A stretch of 64,000 nt of DNA from Neodontobutis hainanensis (taxonomy: Eukaryota; Chordata; Actinopteri; Gobiiformes; Odontobutidae), in assembly GCA_024349245.1 (NCBI GenBank), contig JALDNG010001371.1:1-64000 (forward strand), given 5' to 3'. A program made the translations under genes and the position numbers. How positions within the stretch are numbered: position 1 is the first letter of the stretch; each line of letters begins with the position of its first letter. The notes beneath the pieces are model-generated. The model made no database searches, was not told the origin of the DNA, and saw nothing but the letters and a program-made list of their open reading frames with translations. This document shows positions 20,386-31,639 of the stretch, piece by piece.

Positions 20386-23300
20386 GGCGTTTCAGAAATA
20401 AGCAGTCTTCATTATGTTTGGTCATGTACAATCGCCCCAACAAGTAGCACTTACTCAGTTGAAACAAGGCAATCCTTCAGTATAGTCAATGATACTAACT
20501 GCTTTTTGTGTCCAAGACTCAAAACAAGATTGTTAATGAGAGTACAAAAACACTTTTTTGGGGTTACAGATTTGTTCCAGAGCCTGGGTAACGCCATTGG
20601 TGAACCATTACTATTAATCTGAGGGTACAAAGTTTCTACATTGGATGTTCGAATTAGAGTCTAAGATGGAACTGCATTCCTCTGTTTCTCCTCCACCTGT
20701 GCTAGACAGGGCCTGAGTAGCTCAGTAGGTAGAGCATCAGACTTTTAATCTGAGGGTCCAGGGTTCAAGTCCCTGTTCAGGTGGTCTGAAATTTGTTGGA
20801 AATGAGGGTTCTTGCTCAGGCACTGAAAGAACAAATAACTGTTGCAAATGTTTGAAACATCACTTTTACAGACAGAATTCTCAATATGCTGTTTAGACGC
20901 TTTAAAAATGAGAAAAATAAATAATTGCATTTCCACACTGTAAATTCCTCTTTTCAACAGACTTGCATCAAGGTTAAGCAGTCGTTTCTACTTGCTTAAC
21001 CACACCTACACTACCCCAACAAGTAGCACTTACTGCATTGAAATGTCAAGTCAGTGCTTGTGCTAGGGAAATGTAAATGGTCAGTGACTTCCATAAAAAA
21101 CTGAACCATACCAAGTTATCAAAGAGGAATAGTAATTTTTCCAATCTTGCTTGTGTTGCTTGAGGGAAGGCCACAATCAAGACAACCCCAAAGAGAAGCA
21201 CTTATGAAAACAGACATCAACAGTGTCACAATTTGAGGTCATCTTAATGTGTATAAGAAAATAAGCAGACTTAAAAGAATTATGAAGACTTTGGTCAAAC
21301 AGACTCGACCCAACAAGTAGCACTTACTCAATTGAAACCGAACAATGCTTCAGTTGGGTAAGTTGGGTCAATGACACAGACCTCTAATGTTCTTCTACAG
21401 AAGTCTCTGATGATGTTCTGGGATCAAACCAATCGGATGCAGGTCTGAAATTGCCTTGACTTAGAAAACTTATAAACAAAATCATTTGCTTGAGATATTT
21501 ACAGTGCATACCATAGAAGTTTTGCAATGTAGTGATGGAAACCAGAGCTCAGCAAATCAGACCTGCATCAAGGTTAAGCAGTCATATCTACAGACACATT
21601 CAGGGGGTATCCTGATTTGAACCAGAGACCTTTCAGGTTATGGCATAATGAATGACTTACATATTACACATGACAATGCTGTAGAGATTCAACAAGAGAT
21701 TGCTATGACAGTGCTAAGACTCAACAAGAGACCGTTAATGAGACAAGACCAAAACTACTTCAGCAAGTAGCACTTACTGTATCCGCAACTAAAGTCAGTG
21801 TCTTGTGTCAGGGTGATGATAAGGACAAAATTAAACTAATAAAAGGTATCTGAATGCATACAGCTTTAGCAAGAAACAAACCCTAACTATAAAGAACTTT
21901 TTTAATTGCAGAGAGAGAGTTACATTGGTTGTAGTGTACCTCTAACTGAAAGCTTTTGTTTAGTATTGCCTTGGTTCAATCCTTATGTATGAACATGTTG
22001 CAACAAAGACAACCCCAAAGAGAAGCACTTATGAGCATAAACAAGCACAGGTGATTCCTTTTGAGGTGACCTTTGAGCAAATCCATTCAGAACTTTCTTT
22101 TACACTACAAGTGGCGCATTTGTCAAAAAACTGCCCCAACGGAAAGCACTTACTGAAATTCTCTGACAAGTCAATGCTCAGGTTAGGGCAATACGAATGA
22201 CTAACAATTTACACATGACAATGTTGTAAAGACTCAACAGGAGCTTGTTAGAGACAACACCAACACCACCCCAACAAGTAGCACTTACTGCATTGAAAAG
22301 TCAAGTTGGTGCTTGTGCTAGGTAATGTAAATGGCCAGTGGCTTCCATGAAAAACTTAACATTGTCAAAATATAAAAGAGGATTATTCATTCCTGCAATT
22401 CTTGCTTGTGTTCCTGGAGTGAAGGTCACAATCAAGACAACCCCAAAGAGAAGCACTTATGAAAACATACATCACCAGTGTCTCAATGTGAGGTCATCTT
22501 AATGTGTAAAAGAAAATAAGCAGACTTTAGAAAAATATGAAGACTTTGGTCATGTACAACCGATACAAAAAGTAGCACTTACTCAATTGATACAAGACAA
22601 TGATCCATTTGGGTCAATGAAACCCAACGCTAATAATCCATGTTCTTCTACATGAGTCTGTGCTGTTGTCTGATGGTTCTTCAAATTTATTCTTGGCGGT
22701 CTTTGCGGAGTTGTGCTGGCTCATGTGAGACAATGCTAGTCTGAATTAGTGTAGTCTACTTATGCAACCTAAGCCCGCCTCCTTTTCAGAGTTTCAACGA
22801 TTATGATAATTGGACGATGCAACTGTTTGTACTGAATGTCTGTGCAATTTACATTCAAGCCATTAACAATTTGCCTGATGTGAACCATTGTCACCCAGAA
22901 GACCCCCAAAACCTGCAGAAAGACTCAGGATAAAGACAAATATCCATTTTTGTCTATTTCTTCACTGTATAATAATTGCATGTTGATGCCCACGTCAGTA
23001 ACACTACCCCAACAAGAAAGTACTTATTGAAAGTCACCGACAAGTTAATGCTCAGGTTAGGGCATCATCAGAAACATTAGACTAGAAGTGGCAGTATTTG
23101 TTAATAAAAAAAACAAAAAACTGCCCCAACGTAAAGCACATACTGAAAATCAACGACAGGTCAATGCTCAGGTTAAAGCAAAAGAAATGACTTAAAATTC
23201 ACACAAGACATGGTTTCAAAGAATCCACAAGAGATTGTAAATAAGACAACACCTACACTACCCCAACAAGTAGCACTTACAGCATTGAAACGTCAAGTCA

Positions 23301-23842
23301 GTGCTTGTGCTAGGGAAATGTAAATGGTCAGTGACTTCCATAAAAAACTGAACCATGCCAAGTTATCAAAGAGGAATAGTCATTTTTTCCATTCTTGCTT
23401 GTGTTGCTTGAGGGAAGGTCACAATAAAGACAACCCCAAAAAGAAGCACTTATGAAAACAGACATCACCAGTGTCGCAATTTGAGGTCATCGTAATGTGA
23501 ATAAGAAAATAAGTAGACTTAAAAGAATTATGAAGACTTTGGTCACACACAATCGACCCAACAAGTAGCACTTACTCAATTGAAACGGGACAATGCTCCA
23601 TTTGGGTCAATGACACAGACCTCTAATGTTCTTCTACAGAAGTCTCTGCTGTGGTCAGATGGTTATTTAAGTTATTCTTGGCTGTCTCTGCTTAGTTGTG
23701 CTGGATCACTTGAGAGAGAATAAAAAAGAGCAAAATTTATGTCTGCATTCTTGCTCGTATTCTTTGAAGGGATCAGGACAACCCCAGAGAAAAGCATTTA
23801 TATATGCAGAAGTCACCAGTATCTCAATGTAAGGTCATCGAG
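20386..23842 (-). repeat. miR-430 array unit 7
   Basis: Mature sites (minus strand): A 20434-20453, B 21013-21032, C 21185-21204, D 21307-21326, E 21757-21776, F 22012-22031, G 22133-22152, H 22268-22287, I 22440-22459, J 22562-22581, K 23006-23026, L 23123-23142, M 23260-23279, N 23433-23452, O 23555-23574, P 23781-23800. The left part shares private variants with unit 1 and the right part shares others with unit 8 (see findings). Confidence 0.9.
20711..20783 (+). tRNA. tRNA-Lys(UUU), unit 7
   Basis: Identical 73-nt copy between hairpins A (20434) and B (21013). The spacer just upstream lacks two bases near 20656. Confidence 0.95.
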
Positions 23843-26800
23843 GGCGTTTCAGAAATAAGCAGTCTTCATTATGTTTGGTCATGTACAATCGCCCCAACAA
23901 GTAGCACTTACTCAGTTGAAACAAGGCAATCCTTCAGTATAGTCAATGATACTAACTGCTTTTTGTGTCCAAGACTCAACATAAGATTGTTAATGAGAGT
24001 ACAAAAACACTTTTTTGGGGTTACAGATTTGTTCCAGAGCCTGGGTAACGCCATTGGTGAACCATTACTATTAATCTGAGGGTACAAAGTTTCTACATTG
24101 GATGTTCGAATTAAAGAGTCTAAAATGGAACTGTATTCCTCTGTTTCTCCTCCACCTGTGCTAGACAGGGCCTGAGTAGCTCAGTAGGTAGAGCATCAGA
24201 CTTTTAATCTGAGGGTCCAGGGTTCAAGTCCCTGTTCAGGTGGTCTGAAATTTGTTGGAAATGAGGGTTCTTGCTCAGGCACTGAAAGAACAAATAACTG
24301 TTGCAAATGTTTGAAACATCACTTTTACAGACAGAATTCTCAATATGCTGTTTAGACGCTTTAAAAATGAGAAAAATAAATAATTGCATTTCCACACTGT
24401 AAATTCCTCTTTTCAACAGACTTGCATCAAGGTTAAGCAGTCGTTTCTACTTGCTTAACCACACCTACACTCAACAAGTAGCACTTACTGCATTGAAATG
24501 TCAAGTCAGTGCTTGTGCTAGGAAATGTAAATGGTCAGTGACTTCCATAAAAAACTGAACCATGCCAAGTTATCAAAGAGGAATAGTAATTTTTTCCATT
24601 CTTGCTTGTGTTGCTTGAGGGAAGGCCACAATCAAGACAACCCCAAAGAGAAGCACTTATGAAAACAGACATCAACAGTGTCACAATTTGAGGTCATCTT
24701 AATGTGTATAAGAAAATAAGCAGACTTAAAAGAATTATGAAGACTTTGGTCAAACAGACTCGACCCAACAAGCAGCACTTACTCAATTGAAACCGAACAA
24801 TGCTTCAGTTGGGTAAGTTGGGTCAATGACACAGACCTCTAATGTTCTTCTACAGAAGTCTCTGATGATGTTCTGGGATCAAACCAATCGGATGCAGGTC
24901 TGAAATTGCCTTGACTTAGAAAACTTATAAACAAAATCATTTGCTTGAGATATTTACAGTGCATACCATAGAAGTTTTGCAATGTAGTGATGGAAACCAG
25001 AGCTCAGCAAATCAGACCTGCATCAAGGTTAAGCAGTCATATCTACAGACACATTCAGGGGGTATCCTGATTTGAACCAGAGACCTTTCAGGTTATGGCA
25101 TAATGAATGACTTACATATTACACATGACAATGCTGTAGAGATTCAACAAGAGATTGCTATGACAGTGCTAAGACTCAACAAGAGACCGTTAATGAGACA
25201 AGACCAAAACTACTTCAGCAAGTAGCACTTACTGTATCCGCAACTAAAGTCAGTGTCTTGTGTCAGGGTGATGATAAGGACAAAATTAAACTAATAAAAG
25301 GTATCTGAATGCATACAGCTTTAGCAAGAAACAAACCCTAACTATAAAGAACTTTTTTAATTGCAGAGAGAGAGTTACATTGGTTGTAGTGTACCTCTAA
25401 CTGAAAGCTTTTGTTTAGTATTGCCTTGGTTCAATCCTTATGTATGAACATGTTGCAACAAAGACAACCCCAAAGAGAAGCACTTATGAGCATAAACAAG
25501 CACAGGTGATTCCTTTTGAGGTGACCTTTGAGCAAATCCATTCAGAACTTTCTTTTACACTACAAGTGGCGCATTTGTCAAAAAACTGCCCCAACGGAAA
25601 GCACTTACTGAAATTCTCTGACAAGTCAATGCTCAGGTTAGGGCAATACGAATGACTAACAATTTACACATGACAATGTTGTAAAGACTCAACAGGAGCT
25701 TGTTAGAGACAACACCAACACCACCCCAACAAGTAGCACTTACTGCATTGAAAAGTCAAGTTGGTGCTTGTGCTAGGTAATGTAAATGGCCAGTGGCTTC
25801 CATGAAAAACTTAACATTGTCAAAATATAAAAGAGGATTATTCATTCCTGCAATTCTTGCTTGTGTTCCTGGAGTGAAGGTCACAATCAAGACAACCCCA
25901 AAGAGAAGCACTTATGAAAACATACATCACCAGTGTCTCAATGTGAGGTCATCTTAATGTGTAAAAGAAAATAAGCAGACTTTAGAAAAATATGAAGACT
26001 TTGGTCATGTACAACCGATACAAAAAGTAGCACTTACTCAATTGATACAAGACAATGATCCATTTGGGTCAATGAAACCCAACGCTAATAATCCATGTTC
26101 TTCTACATGAGTCTGTGCTGTTGTCTGATGGTTCTTCAAATTTATTCTTGGCGGTCTTTGCGGAGTTGTGCTGGCTCATGTGAGACAATGCTAGTCTGAA
26201 TTAGTGTAGTCTACTTATGCAACCTAAGCCCGCCTCCTTTTCAGAGTTTCAACGATTATGATAATTGGACGATGCAACTGTTTGTACTGAATGTCTGTGC
26301 AATTTACATTCAAGCCATTAACAATTTGCCTGATGTGAACCATTGTCACCCAGAAGACCCCAAAACCTGCAGAAAGACTCAGGATAAAGACAAATATCCA
26401 TTTTTGTCTATTTCTTCACTGTATAATAATTGCATGTTGATGCCCACGTCAGTAACACTACCCCAACAAGAAAGTACTTATTGAAAGTCACCGACAAGTT
26501 AATGCTCAGGTTAGGGCATCATCAGAAACATTAGACTAGAAGTGGCAGTATTTGTTAATAAAAAAACAAAAACTGCCCCAACGTAAAGCACATACTGAAA
26601 ATCAACGACAGGTCAATGCTCAGGTTAAGGCAAAAGAAATGACTTAAAATTCACACAAGACATGGTTTCAAAGAATCCACAAGAGATTGTAAATAAGACA
26701 ACACCTACACTACCCCAACAAGTAGCACTTACAGCATTGAAACGTCAAGTCAGTGCTTGTGCTAGGGAAATGTAAATGGTCAGTGACTTCCATAAAAAAC

Positions 26801-27160
26801 TGAACCATGCCAAGTTATCAAAGAGGAATAGTCATTTTTTCCATTCTTGCTTGTGTTGCTTGAGGGAAGGTCACAATAAAGACAACCCCAAAAAGAAGCA
26901 CTTATGAAAACAGACATCACCAGTGTCGCAATTTGAGGTCATCGTAATGTGAATAAGAAAATAAGTAGACTTAAAAGAATTATGAAGACTTTGGTCACAC
27001 AAAATCGACCCAACAAGTAGCACTTACTCAATTGAAACGGGACAATGCTCCATTTGGGTCAATGACACAGACCTCTAATGTTCTTCTACAGAAGTCTCTG
27101 CTGTGGTCAGATGGTTATTTAAGTTATTCTTGGCTGTCTCTGCTTAGTTGTGCTGGATCA
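23843..27160 (-). repeat. miR-430 array unit 8, truncated at the array edge
   Basis: Mature sites (minus strand): A 23891-23910, B variant about 24468-24487, C 24640-24659, D variant 24762-24781, E 25212-25231, F 25467-25486, G 25588-25607, H 25723-25742, I 25895-25914, J 26017-26036, K 26460-26480, L 26575-26594, M 26712-26731, N 26885-26904, O 27007-27026. P is absent because the unit ends at 27160. B has lost the bases giving its GGGG tail, and D has a G in place of A at mature position 9. Since the miRNAs read leftwards, this is the most 5' unit. Confidence 0.9.
24170..24242 (+). tRNA. tRNA-Lys(UUU), unit 8
   Basis: Identical 73-nt copy between hairpins A (23891) and B (24468), although nearby spacer bases (24124, 24134) and hairpin B have changed. 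Confidence 0.95.
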
Positions 27161-27265
27161 TGTTTAATATCATGTATCAGTTATACCACTTTTCTGTGTT
27201 TTTCCCCAGCCAGTAGGTCCATTCAATAAACTTTTAATGTTTCTTCAAACCCAATAGCCCCAATA
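27161..27265. other. Array edge, unique sequence
   Basis: After ctggatca the sequence leaves the repeat and enters about 100 bp with no match to the unit or to the flanking element. An AATAAA word is present near 27226, but I see no gene it could serve. Confidence 0.5.
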
Positions 27266-27840
27266 TCAGAAAAGATCTACTACTGTGAGTATGATTGTGT
27301 TACCATTAAAGGGAAGTAGATCAGTGACAAAGTGCACAGTGATGTGTGACAAAGGACAGAATAGAAGAGGCAGGGGACGCAAAAGACCTGCTGGAGGCTG
27401 GTCCGAAGATTTTTTTCTGGTGCAGGTGGAGCATGCCACCACATACTCACAAACGTCAGCCTCTATATTAGGCCACCAAAAGTGTTGCCTCAGCTGATAC
27501 AAGGTCCGACTACTTTCTGGGTGATAAAATACTTTAGAGTCGTACCTACTGAAGTACCTTAGTACGCACTAATTTGGGAACGAAGAGCTTGCCAGGTGGA
27601 CCAATGCCAGGATCAGGAATTGTTGTTTTGGCTGCACGAACCATGGACTCCACCTCCCAAAGCAGGGAACCCAGCATGCAGAAAGATGGCAGGATGGTCT
27701 CAGGTACGTTTCCAGCATCATCTGCAATAAAGAGACAAGAGAGAGAGTCGGGTTTGGTAGCCACCTCACCCTGAAAGCCCTTGATTTTACAACGTTCCTG
27801 TTAGAAGGAGGATTGAAATACACGCCTTTAGTAGAGTCTT
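27266..27840 (-). mobile_element. Ty3/gypsy LTR retrotransposon pol fragment (RNase H-integrase linker and integrase start)
   Basis: The minus-strand frame at 27546-27764 resembles the segment just before integrase in fish gypsy elements (TILPSF, PDPGIGPPGKLFVPKLV). The frame at 27266-27502 continues with the integrase start: YQLRQHFWWPNIEADV, the CSTC pair of the zinc-binding region, then PAGLLRPLP and NTIILTVVD from the catalytic core. The first catalytic Asp lies in VTDLL. A stop near 27543 and a frameshift near 27770 break it, and it ends after TVVDLF. It is a dead fragment with no LTR beside it. Confidence 0.8.
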
Positions 27841-28003
27841 GTCTATTTCGAAGAGAGGTCTCTTCTCAGCAACAAACATGCTGATTTCTTAACGTCTGGG
27901 AGAATTTTTCACCCAGTACTTTCTTGCTCATTGTTTACAGCGGTGAGAAGATGATGTTCAGACATCACCACCTGATGTTATTAGCTTAAAGAAATTGTTA
28001 TGT

Positions 28004-28083
28004 TGCCAGAAGGGGATTTGAACCCATGCCTCTAGGAGAGACTATGACCTGACCGCCGCCTTAGACCGCTCGGCCATCCTGAC
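28004..28083 (-). pseudogene. tRNA-Leu(CAG)-like pseudogene
   Basis: On the minus strand the sequence starts GTCAGGATGGCCGAGCGGTC and has a type-II variable arm, a B box GGTTCAAATCC and a matching acceptor end (CTGGCA). Compared with vertebrate tRNA-Leu(CAG), the anticodon stem has lost one base and no longer pairs, so I call it a pseudogene. It sits between the gypsy fragment and the inverted miR-430 relic. Confidence 0.7.
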
Positions 28084-28202
28084 TGGTTGTCGTGAGTTCA
28101 TGAAACCCCATGATGGAGAGACACTTCTAACTCCTCACACACTTATTGTGGCAGATAAATGGTGAGTTTAATGGTGTAGTGTAAAATAATGTTTCTGATA
28201 GT

Positions 28203-28262
28203 GCCCTAACCTGAGCATTAAGTTGTCTGTGAATTTCAGTAAGTGCATTCTTGTTGGGGTAG
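28203..28262 (+). ncRNA. mir430: miR-430-like hairpin in the inverted relic (K-like)
   Basis: The 3' arm at 28240-28260 begins UAAGUGCAUUC and ends UUGGGGU. The 5' arm CCCUAACCUGAGCAUUAAGU pairs CCCUAAC with GUUGGGG and GCAUU with AGUGC. It keeps AAGUGC, whereas array hairpin K has AAGUAC. Confidence 0.65.
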
Positions 28263-28431
28263 TGTTACTGATGTGGGCATCATCATGCAATTAATATAGA
28301 GTGAAAAAATAGACAATAATGGATATTTCTCTTCATCCTGAGTCTTAGATCACAGCCAAGAAGAAACTTGAAGAACCATCAGACGAAAGCAGAGACTTAT
28401 GTAGAAGAACATGGATTATTAGAGGTGTGTG

Positions 28432-28492
28432 TCATTGACCCAACTGGATCATTGTCTTGTTTCAATTGAGTAAGTGCTACTTGTTGGAGCAG
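28432..28492 (+). ncRNA. mir430: miR-430-like hairpin in the inverted relic (J-like)
   Basis: The 3' arm at 28471-28490 reads UAAGUGCUACUUGUUGGAGC. The 5' arm has ACCCAACUGGAUCAUUGUC. It keeps the ACUUGUUGG tail that array hairpin J has lost. Confidence 0.65.
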
Positions 28493-28559
28493 TTGTACAT
28501 CACAAACGTCTTCATATTTTTGTAAAGTCTGCTTAGTTTTTTACACATTTGTTTATAAT

Positions 28560-29346
28560 AAAGGAAAAACACATTGTGGGACCAGAATTTGGAGTGAGTT
28601 TGCATGAAGCTAGGGACAAGGATACACATTTTGGTTATATAAAGGTACATAATGGTTATATTTGATCATACAAAGAAACTCGACATTACTACATTTTAAT
28701 TAACTCCAGAATCGCTGGAGCTAGGGTGGCTTCGTCAGGGGACAATAAATCATTGTTTAAAGTATAGAGGGATAAGGTAAAGGAAAAATTCTGCCCATTG
28801 CTAGGCTGTCTACTGAAGAGCCTATGTCTCTAAGCATTTCATTCATCAGCAATGTTCCCAGTTGAGTGTGTACATAGTCAATTTGGAGAATCTCCAGAAG
28901 GTATACTACAGCTCGGAGGGTTTTGTTCAGAGTGTCACTGTGAGTGTTTACCACCAACACAGTGTCTTTCAACAATTTCCCTACCGTTTGGAGTTGCGGT
29001 TGTTGGCTGATCTCAGCTCGTTAATCTGAAACATGTTTTTAAAGTGGAAATGCTAACAGTATTCACTGCGGACAACATGAGGTTAAACAAAGTGCCCACA
29101 GCAGCGGATGTAACAAGAATTCATTCATTGACAGAGAATACCAAAGTTATCAGTTACAGTTATTGAGTTACACACAGTTACCAATGAAAACTGTAAAGTG
29201 TTAAGAGATGATGGCTGGTAGTAGGATGGAGGTTTTGCACAAATAGAGCTTTGAAGTTTGTATCTTTCTCCATGTTTGGTTAATTGAGTGGGCCAAAATA
29301 TGCTTTGCAATGATTGTAGTTGTGGCGACTCTGCCTGTGTCTGATT
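28560..29346. other. No recognised gene
   Basis: Minus-strand open frames at 28757-28975 and 29125-29310 are short. The first has an amphipathic, leucine-rich run, and I considered a decayed retroelement envelope-like piece, but I cannot support it. I see no splice structure or known domain. Confidence 0.4.
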
Positions 29347-29912
29347 GTCAGGGCGGCCGTCAGACCCACATTTATTGTGGTGCCTGGGGCGGAGTCTGAT
29401 TGTCTCCCGGTCGCGGTAGTAGCTCTTTCCTTAGTTCGGTGAGAGTTTCTGTCACGTCGGCTCGGGACTCAGCCCAGCTACCTATTGATTCTCTGGCATG
29501 GTCCGTCTCGGCCCCACCGCCCCTGCAGGCTCACAGAGTGGAGACAGGTGTGCGGGAGCGCGGCAAAGACAGACCAGCTGTTCCACATTGTTAATCAACG
29601 GAGTATAAGGAGCACCGCGTCCAGCTCATCGATGTCAGATTGTAAAACTAGCTCCAGTTAGTAAGACGTCTAGCGCTATATTGTCTTGTTGTACATTGTG
29701 ATACTTACCTCTTATTCCTGTCCGCCTCAGATCATTCAAGTCCCACCGTCAGTGCCGTTCCAGTTCCGCCTCTGTCTTCTCTTGATCCGTCAAGTCCTGT
29801 CGTCAGTCCTGCTCCAGTCAAGCCTCTTTCTTCTCCTGGTATCCTCGCTATCAATAAATCTGTTTTGAGTTGATTCTCTGGTGTTTGAGTTTGGGTTCTC
29901 CGGCCATAGATA
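29347..29912 (+). mobile_element. Possible solo LTR
   Basis: The stretch starts TGTCAGGGCGGCC and ends near ATAACA. It is more GC-rich than its surroundings and has CAATAAATC followed by the TTCTCTGGTGTTTGAGTTTGG type of tail seen at the 3' end of fish gypsy LTRs. No second copy, primer-binding site or target duplication was found, so the borders are uncertain. Confidence 0.35.
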
Positions 29913-30078
29913 ACAGTTTCTTCAGTTTTCTTGAGTTTTGTCTGCAATTCCTCAGAGTCGTCCTCTTCCTCTGAGCCCGAGTCCCCCTTTTGAGGGCTTG
30001 GACTCAAGTCTGTAGCTCTTGGGTTTGTGTCTCTGAATCAGCCAAGGATTCATTGGCCATCTGTAGCTCATTACAGAT

Positions 30079-30350
30079 GGTGGCAGTGGCTCAGTGGTAG
30101 AGCGGCCGTCCTTCAACCGAAAGTGTCTCCAGTGTCCATAGCACTGGTTTATGAATGTGTGTGACTGTAGAGGTGTGTTTGGTGGTGGTAGGAGAAGGTT
30201 GTGAGTGCCGGTTGTGTGGCTGCCCCCCTCTCTGTCTGCCCCAGGAGTGAATGTGTGTAAATGGGGTGAGTGGAAGCTCCATATAAAACACTGTTGTAAA
30301 GCACTTTGTGATTATTATCTGTGAAAGGTGCTATATAAATATAAATTACT
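30079..30350 (+). mobile_element. tRNA-headed SINE with L2-like tail
   Basis: The head GTGGCTCAGTGGTAGAGC is an A-box-bearing tRNA-like start. The tail reads AAAGCACTTTGTGA... GGTGCTATATAAATA, the L2-type tail common in fish SINEs. The B-box region is decayed. Confidence 0.65.
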
Positions 30351-31639
30351 TACTACTCATTATTCAATGCCTTATTGTCAAGTTTGGCAGGTGAGGTCCT
30401 GTTTTTGGCTCTGGATCTTCTTTTGACTGCGCGTCAATATATCCGCTGCTTGTTTATGCTAAGAATGTAGAACAATAACCATTTGTCCTAGCAGTTTTGC
30501 TAGGTCCTTGTCCTTTGGTTTAGTTGTTTGTGCAAGGCAAACCAATTTCAGGATACATGCAAGGGTAATTTTTTAATTTAACAGCAGTTACAACAGTTTG
30601 GTGTCTCAGATAGATGTGTTAGTAAGCCTTTAATGTGTCTTTTAATCTGTCCTTTTGACAGATCCTGTGCAGATAGAAAAGTCACAAAAGCAGTTACAAG
30701 AGAGCACTAGAGAATTGATCAGTGAGGTAGTTCATTGTCAATGAAATACTCAAAAACTCATTTAATCGTAAACATTTTAAGTTTCTGGAATCACCACCAC
30801 TTGACCACATGAGGGAGACGCAGAGCTTCCCTAAGGAATTATAGTGGTTTCGCGGTAGAGAGTTCTCTGAGTTCTCTGGTTTCCGGAGTGACGTCTCTGG
30901 CACGCCCCTTCGGGTGGTGTGGAGCTACGTGCTAGCTTTTAGTGTGTCCACATCCTTAAAATACAGCAGAGCTGTGAGCAGAAGCATCGTTTTTTTAGAC
31001 AAAGGCACCACGTGGCGCCGTGGAGGTTTTCCAGCACAGTTTTAATCCATCTAAAGTAGCACACAATCTAATAAACAAGGCAAGTTTTTCTAATTCTCTA
31101 TAAAAGTAACTTGAAAGAGAAAATATTTCTCTTAACCCTGGCATAGCGTGGCGATTGGCAACTGTTTCAAACTCCATATAAAACACACTTTTCCGTGTAC
31201 ACATGCATGTATTTAATAATTCAAAGTCCGGCTACCTTAGCACGGCTAGACTTTAACAATGCAGACTTTGTAAAATTGTTCTTTTAGACAAGTAATAGTA
31301 AGTAATCTATATTTTTACTTTTTAACAGGGGCTGCAGCCATTACTTTGTTTTTTCGCCTTAGCACAAGCATAATCTATTATTTTCAAAAGTTTAGACAGA
31401 TCACAAGAAAACCAGGGAATGTGGAGACCTTTAACTCTAAATTACAAGGTGGTGTAGCAGGTCCCAGCAGTAGCACAGGCCTGAGGTGATGAAGCAGGTT
31501 CCAGCCAGAAGAATATTCAAGCAGAGGCACAGGCCCAGTTATTTGACATTACCATGATCTTTACGCTTTAAAGCACGAAATGCAATCTTCCGAATACATG
31601 TGTCCCCGCGGTCACAAGGGAGGCGAGGGCCTTTATTGC
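30351..31639. other. No recognised gene
   Basis: The open frames here (30694-30903 and 30995-31204, minus) show no domain. The text AAACTCCATATAAAACAC at 31170 resembles SINE tail words. I see nothing else. Confidence 0.4.

Larger units (their letters stand above)
1..27160 (-). repeat. mir430: miR-430 microRNA cluster: tandem array of about 7.9 units of 3.45 kb
   Basis: Near-identical units begin at about 1, 3454, 6887, 10028, 13488, 16943, 20386 and 23843. The last is cut at 27160, where similarity stops after the word ctggatca. The first base of the window is already inside the array, so it continues to the left. On the minus strand each full unit carries 16 sites that begin UAAGUGCU or a close variant and mostly end UUGGGGU. 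Each site follows an upstream arm that can fold back on it, giving hairpins of about 60 nt. The type at 803-822 equals zebrafish miR-430c as I recall it. Family knowledge: miR-430 is expressed at zygotic genome activation and drives maternal mRNA decay. The short open frames in the array recur only because the DNA recurs, and I regard them as non-coding. Confidence 0.93.
28186..28556 (+). repeat. Inverted, diverged relic of the miR-430 unit (K-J segment)
   Basis: This plus-strand block matches, in reverse orientation and with many substitutions, the part of the array unit running from beyond K to the spacer after J. The matching words run from the K hairpin through atgtagaagaacatgg to the J hairpin and the J-I spacer. 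A central part of roughly 230 bp, the one with the GC box, is missing. It is much more diverged than the array units are from each other. Confidence 0.8.

Noticed and set aside
1..27160. CRISPR-like array
   Set aside because: Repeated words are spaced irregularly, lie in fold-back hairpins, and the surroundings are vertebrate.
28757..29310. Retroviral envelope-like remnant on the minus strand
   Set aside because: Only a vague leucine-rich resemblance in short frames, with no motif I could name.
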